Source: Panopea generosa (lineage: Eukaryota > Mollusca > Bivalvia > Adapedonta > Hiatellidae). Taken from it: a stretch of DNA of 64,000 nt. Shown here one piece after another: positions 62,591-64,000 of this stretch; the first letter of the stretch is position 1; each line of letters begins with the position of its first letter. A program made the translations under genes and the position numbers. The DNA lies in NCBI GenBank assembly GCA_029582155.1, contig CM055895.1, positions 45,156,578 to 45,220,577 on the forward strand, read 5' to 3'. The notes under the pieces were generated by a model. The model saw only the letters and a program-made list of their open reading frames with translations, searched no databases and was not told the origin of the DNA.

Positions 62591-63401
62591 ATCATAGTAA
62601 CGTCATGTCGGCTTAAGCATGTCATTGTATTGCCATGAGACGTGTTATTGTTGACAAAACGGTAGCACGATGGCCTTAACAGAACACCGTACTTTACAAT
62701 CATGTATTCCGCCAATATAAATTTTAAAAATAAGAAATAATATACCGAAACAAAATGTTAACTATTGGAATCAGAAAAAAAACACTTGGTAAAATTGCTG
62801 CTTCCGTAGATGTCCACTCGTGGCAGTGTAACTTGACTATTGTATTTTACTTGTGGCGCGATAGATATAATTTAAGGACGTCCATCGGCATATATGTAAC
62901 GTTGAAAATGTCAGTGAATGACACTTATTCATAAATAAAGTGGATAATGATAACAATTTCATCGTGTTAATATTCTGTTTAAGACCGGATAGCTTGATGA
63001 AAAATGGTAATTTCCTTAAATCTCAAATGACAACTAAAGCATTAAATGAAAACATTTAAGTCGTTTGAATAGTAATTGTTCGGAACGCTTTATTTATGCT
63101 ACATCAGCATAATTTACACCATAGTATTGCTACAGAAACAATATAATTTGTCAACGTCTGTCGCATAAATTATTTAAGTAGTTGTATATGTTAAAGTAAG
63201 ACTTGTGCTGTTATGACAAAATGTTATGTAATAACCTGATTGAAGGCGATATTATCTATGTCAAATCGCTGATATAAATAACAATATATATCCAGTTTAC
63301 TTCTTAGCCTTTTAGTAATGCTACAATATTGAAAGATAAAAGTAGCAATTAAACTACTCAATTTCTGCTGTGTCGGCAAATAGTGTTTTTATTTTTCGCG
63401 C

Positions 63402-63445
<44 letters not shown>

Positions 63446-64000
63446 ATGCGTGCGTGTGCGTATGACTTATCACAATTGTATTTCTTTAAAGAGGTTTAAG
63501 CGAGAGCTATTTTAATAGAATGATAACAGATTTCACTAAAACGATGAATCTATACACATGCTTCAGTAAAATTTAAATCATTTTTGTGTATTGTTTCACA
63601 TCTTACAATGCTTTGTCACCTTGTATACATTTACGTGATTTCTTTCATAGCCCTATGTTATATAAATAAGTATATAGTTATTCCAGTTAGAAATACAAAG
63701 CATGCGCTAAAGTAAAGAAAAATATGATAAAATTCAAAAACAATGAGAGACGAAGCATTCAAGGGATGCTACAATAGCATACACGTAACCAGTACCACAA
63801 AGAATACATATACACAAAAAAGCCTTGGAACGGACAGTAGCAAACCAGTAAATGAGGAGCTTAACTCTGATGTTCTGGTTGCACCTTATCCCGCTCTTCC
63901 CCAGTCTTCAAATCATAAAACGACGCAATATGAAAAGAAAAAGCTATATCGCACCAATGTCTCCAATATACGGCGCATGCGTAGGTGTATAATGTGGAAC
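62591..64000. other. Non-repetitive right end of window
   Basis: AT-rich DNA with a (GT)n microsatellite at about 63404-63442. No gene recognised. Confidence 0.45.

Overview
This window is eukaryotic nuclear DNA, very probably from a bivalve mollusc, with a freshwater or heterodont clam or mussel type of genome as a low-certainty guess. The base composition is AT-rich and genes are sparse. Several tRNA-derived SINE families carry a 3' end and body typical of molluscs. There is a fossil non-LTR reverse transcriptase, a Mutator-like transposase remnant with an OTU/vertnin-like N-terminus, and a Tc1/mariner remnant. Sixteen or so different tandem-repeat arrays fill roughly 19-20 kb, close to 30% of the window. 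There are no prokaryotic features. Most long open frames are accidents of repeat arrays whose unit lacks stop codons.

Convincing protein genes are few and all lie on the minus strand. Three intact genes (5380-5928, 26651-27223, 50853-51422) and one pseudogene (40404-40957) form a dispersed family of secreted proteins of about 180-190 residues. They share a beta-rich core with a DDIxFxNDGPTD motif, a GxxWNxFxNTGxIG motif and a (T/A)DxxGxExD motif, and two conserved cysteines. I infer a galactose-binding/CBM6-CBM35-like jelly-roll, but the family function is unknown. Each copy has a TATA-like box about 60-90 bp upstream of the start. The fifth gene (17229-18329) is an intronless type II membrane sulfotransferase of the heparan sulfate 3-O-sulfotransferase type.

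Layout: 1-1343 holds two 23-bp minisatellites. 1.3-5.4 kb is non-repetitive. 5.4-5.9 kb is secreted gene 1. 6.2-9.4 kb holds 43-bp and 53-bp arrays. 9.4-17.2 kb is mostly unique with SINEs, an inverted pair of a repeat, and triplet-rich low-complexity DNA. 17.2-18.3 kb is the sulfotransferase. 19-26.5 kb holds SINEs, a piggyBac-like MITE fragment, a 223-bp duplication and a 65-bp array. 26.6-27.2 kb is secreted gene 2. 27.67-34.25 kb is a composite mobile element: a bivalve pearl/Helentron-like element with an internal 187-bp array, invaded at a TA site by a Tc1/mariner-like element. The latter contains MULE/vertnin-like coding debris, itself split by a SINE with an 11-bp target duplication. 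35-38 kb holds SINE chimeras and an intact 209-bp piggyBac-like MITE. 39.9-40.1 kb is a (GACA)n tract beside the secreted pseudogene. 41.9-49.5 kb has five consecutive arrays. 50.85-51.4 kb is secreted gene 4. 52-54.8 kb has three more arrays. 55.2-55.6 kb is a fossil reverse transcriptase. 56.3-62.6 kb is a large 52-bp satellite with clear higher-order structure (7 units = 364 bp). 62.6-64 kb is unique AT-rich DNA.

The most interesting elements are the birth-and-death secreted family with its shared promoter layout, the nested mobile-element stack at 27.7-34.3 kb, and the unusual number of unrelated minisatellites, some with higher-order repeats. Nothing here looks like a classical operon or defence system. 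Positions and motifs were read by eye; homology assignments are from memory of family motifs and were not searched.
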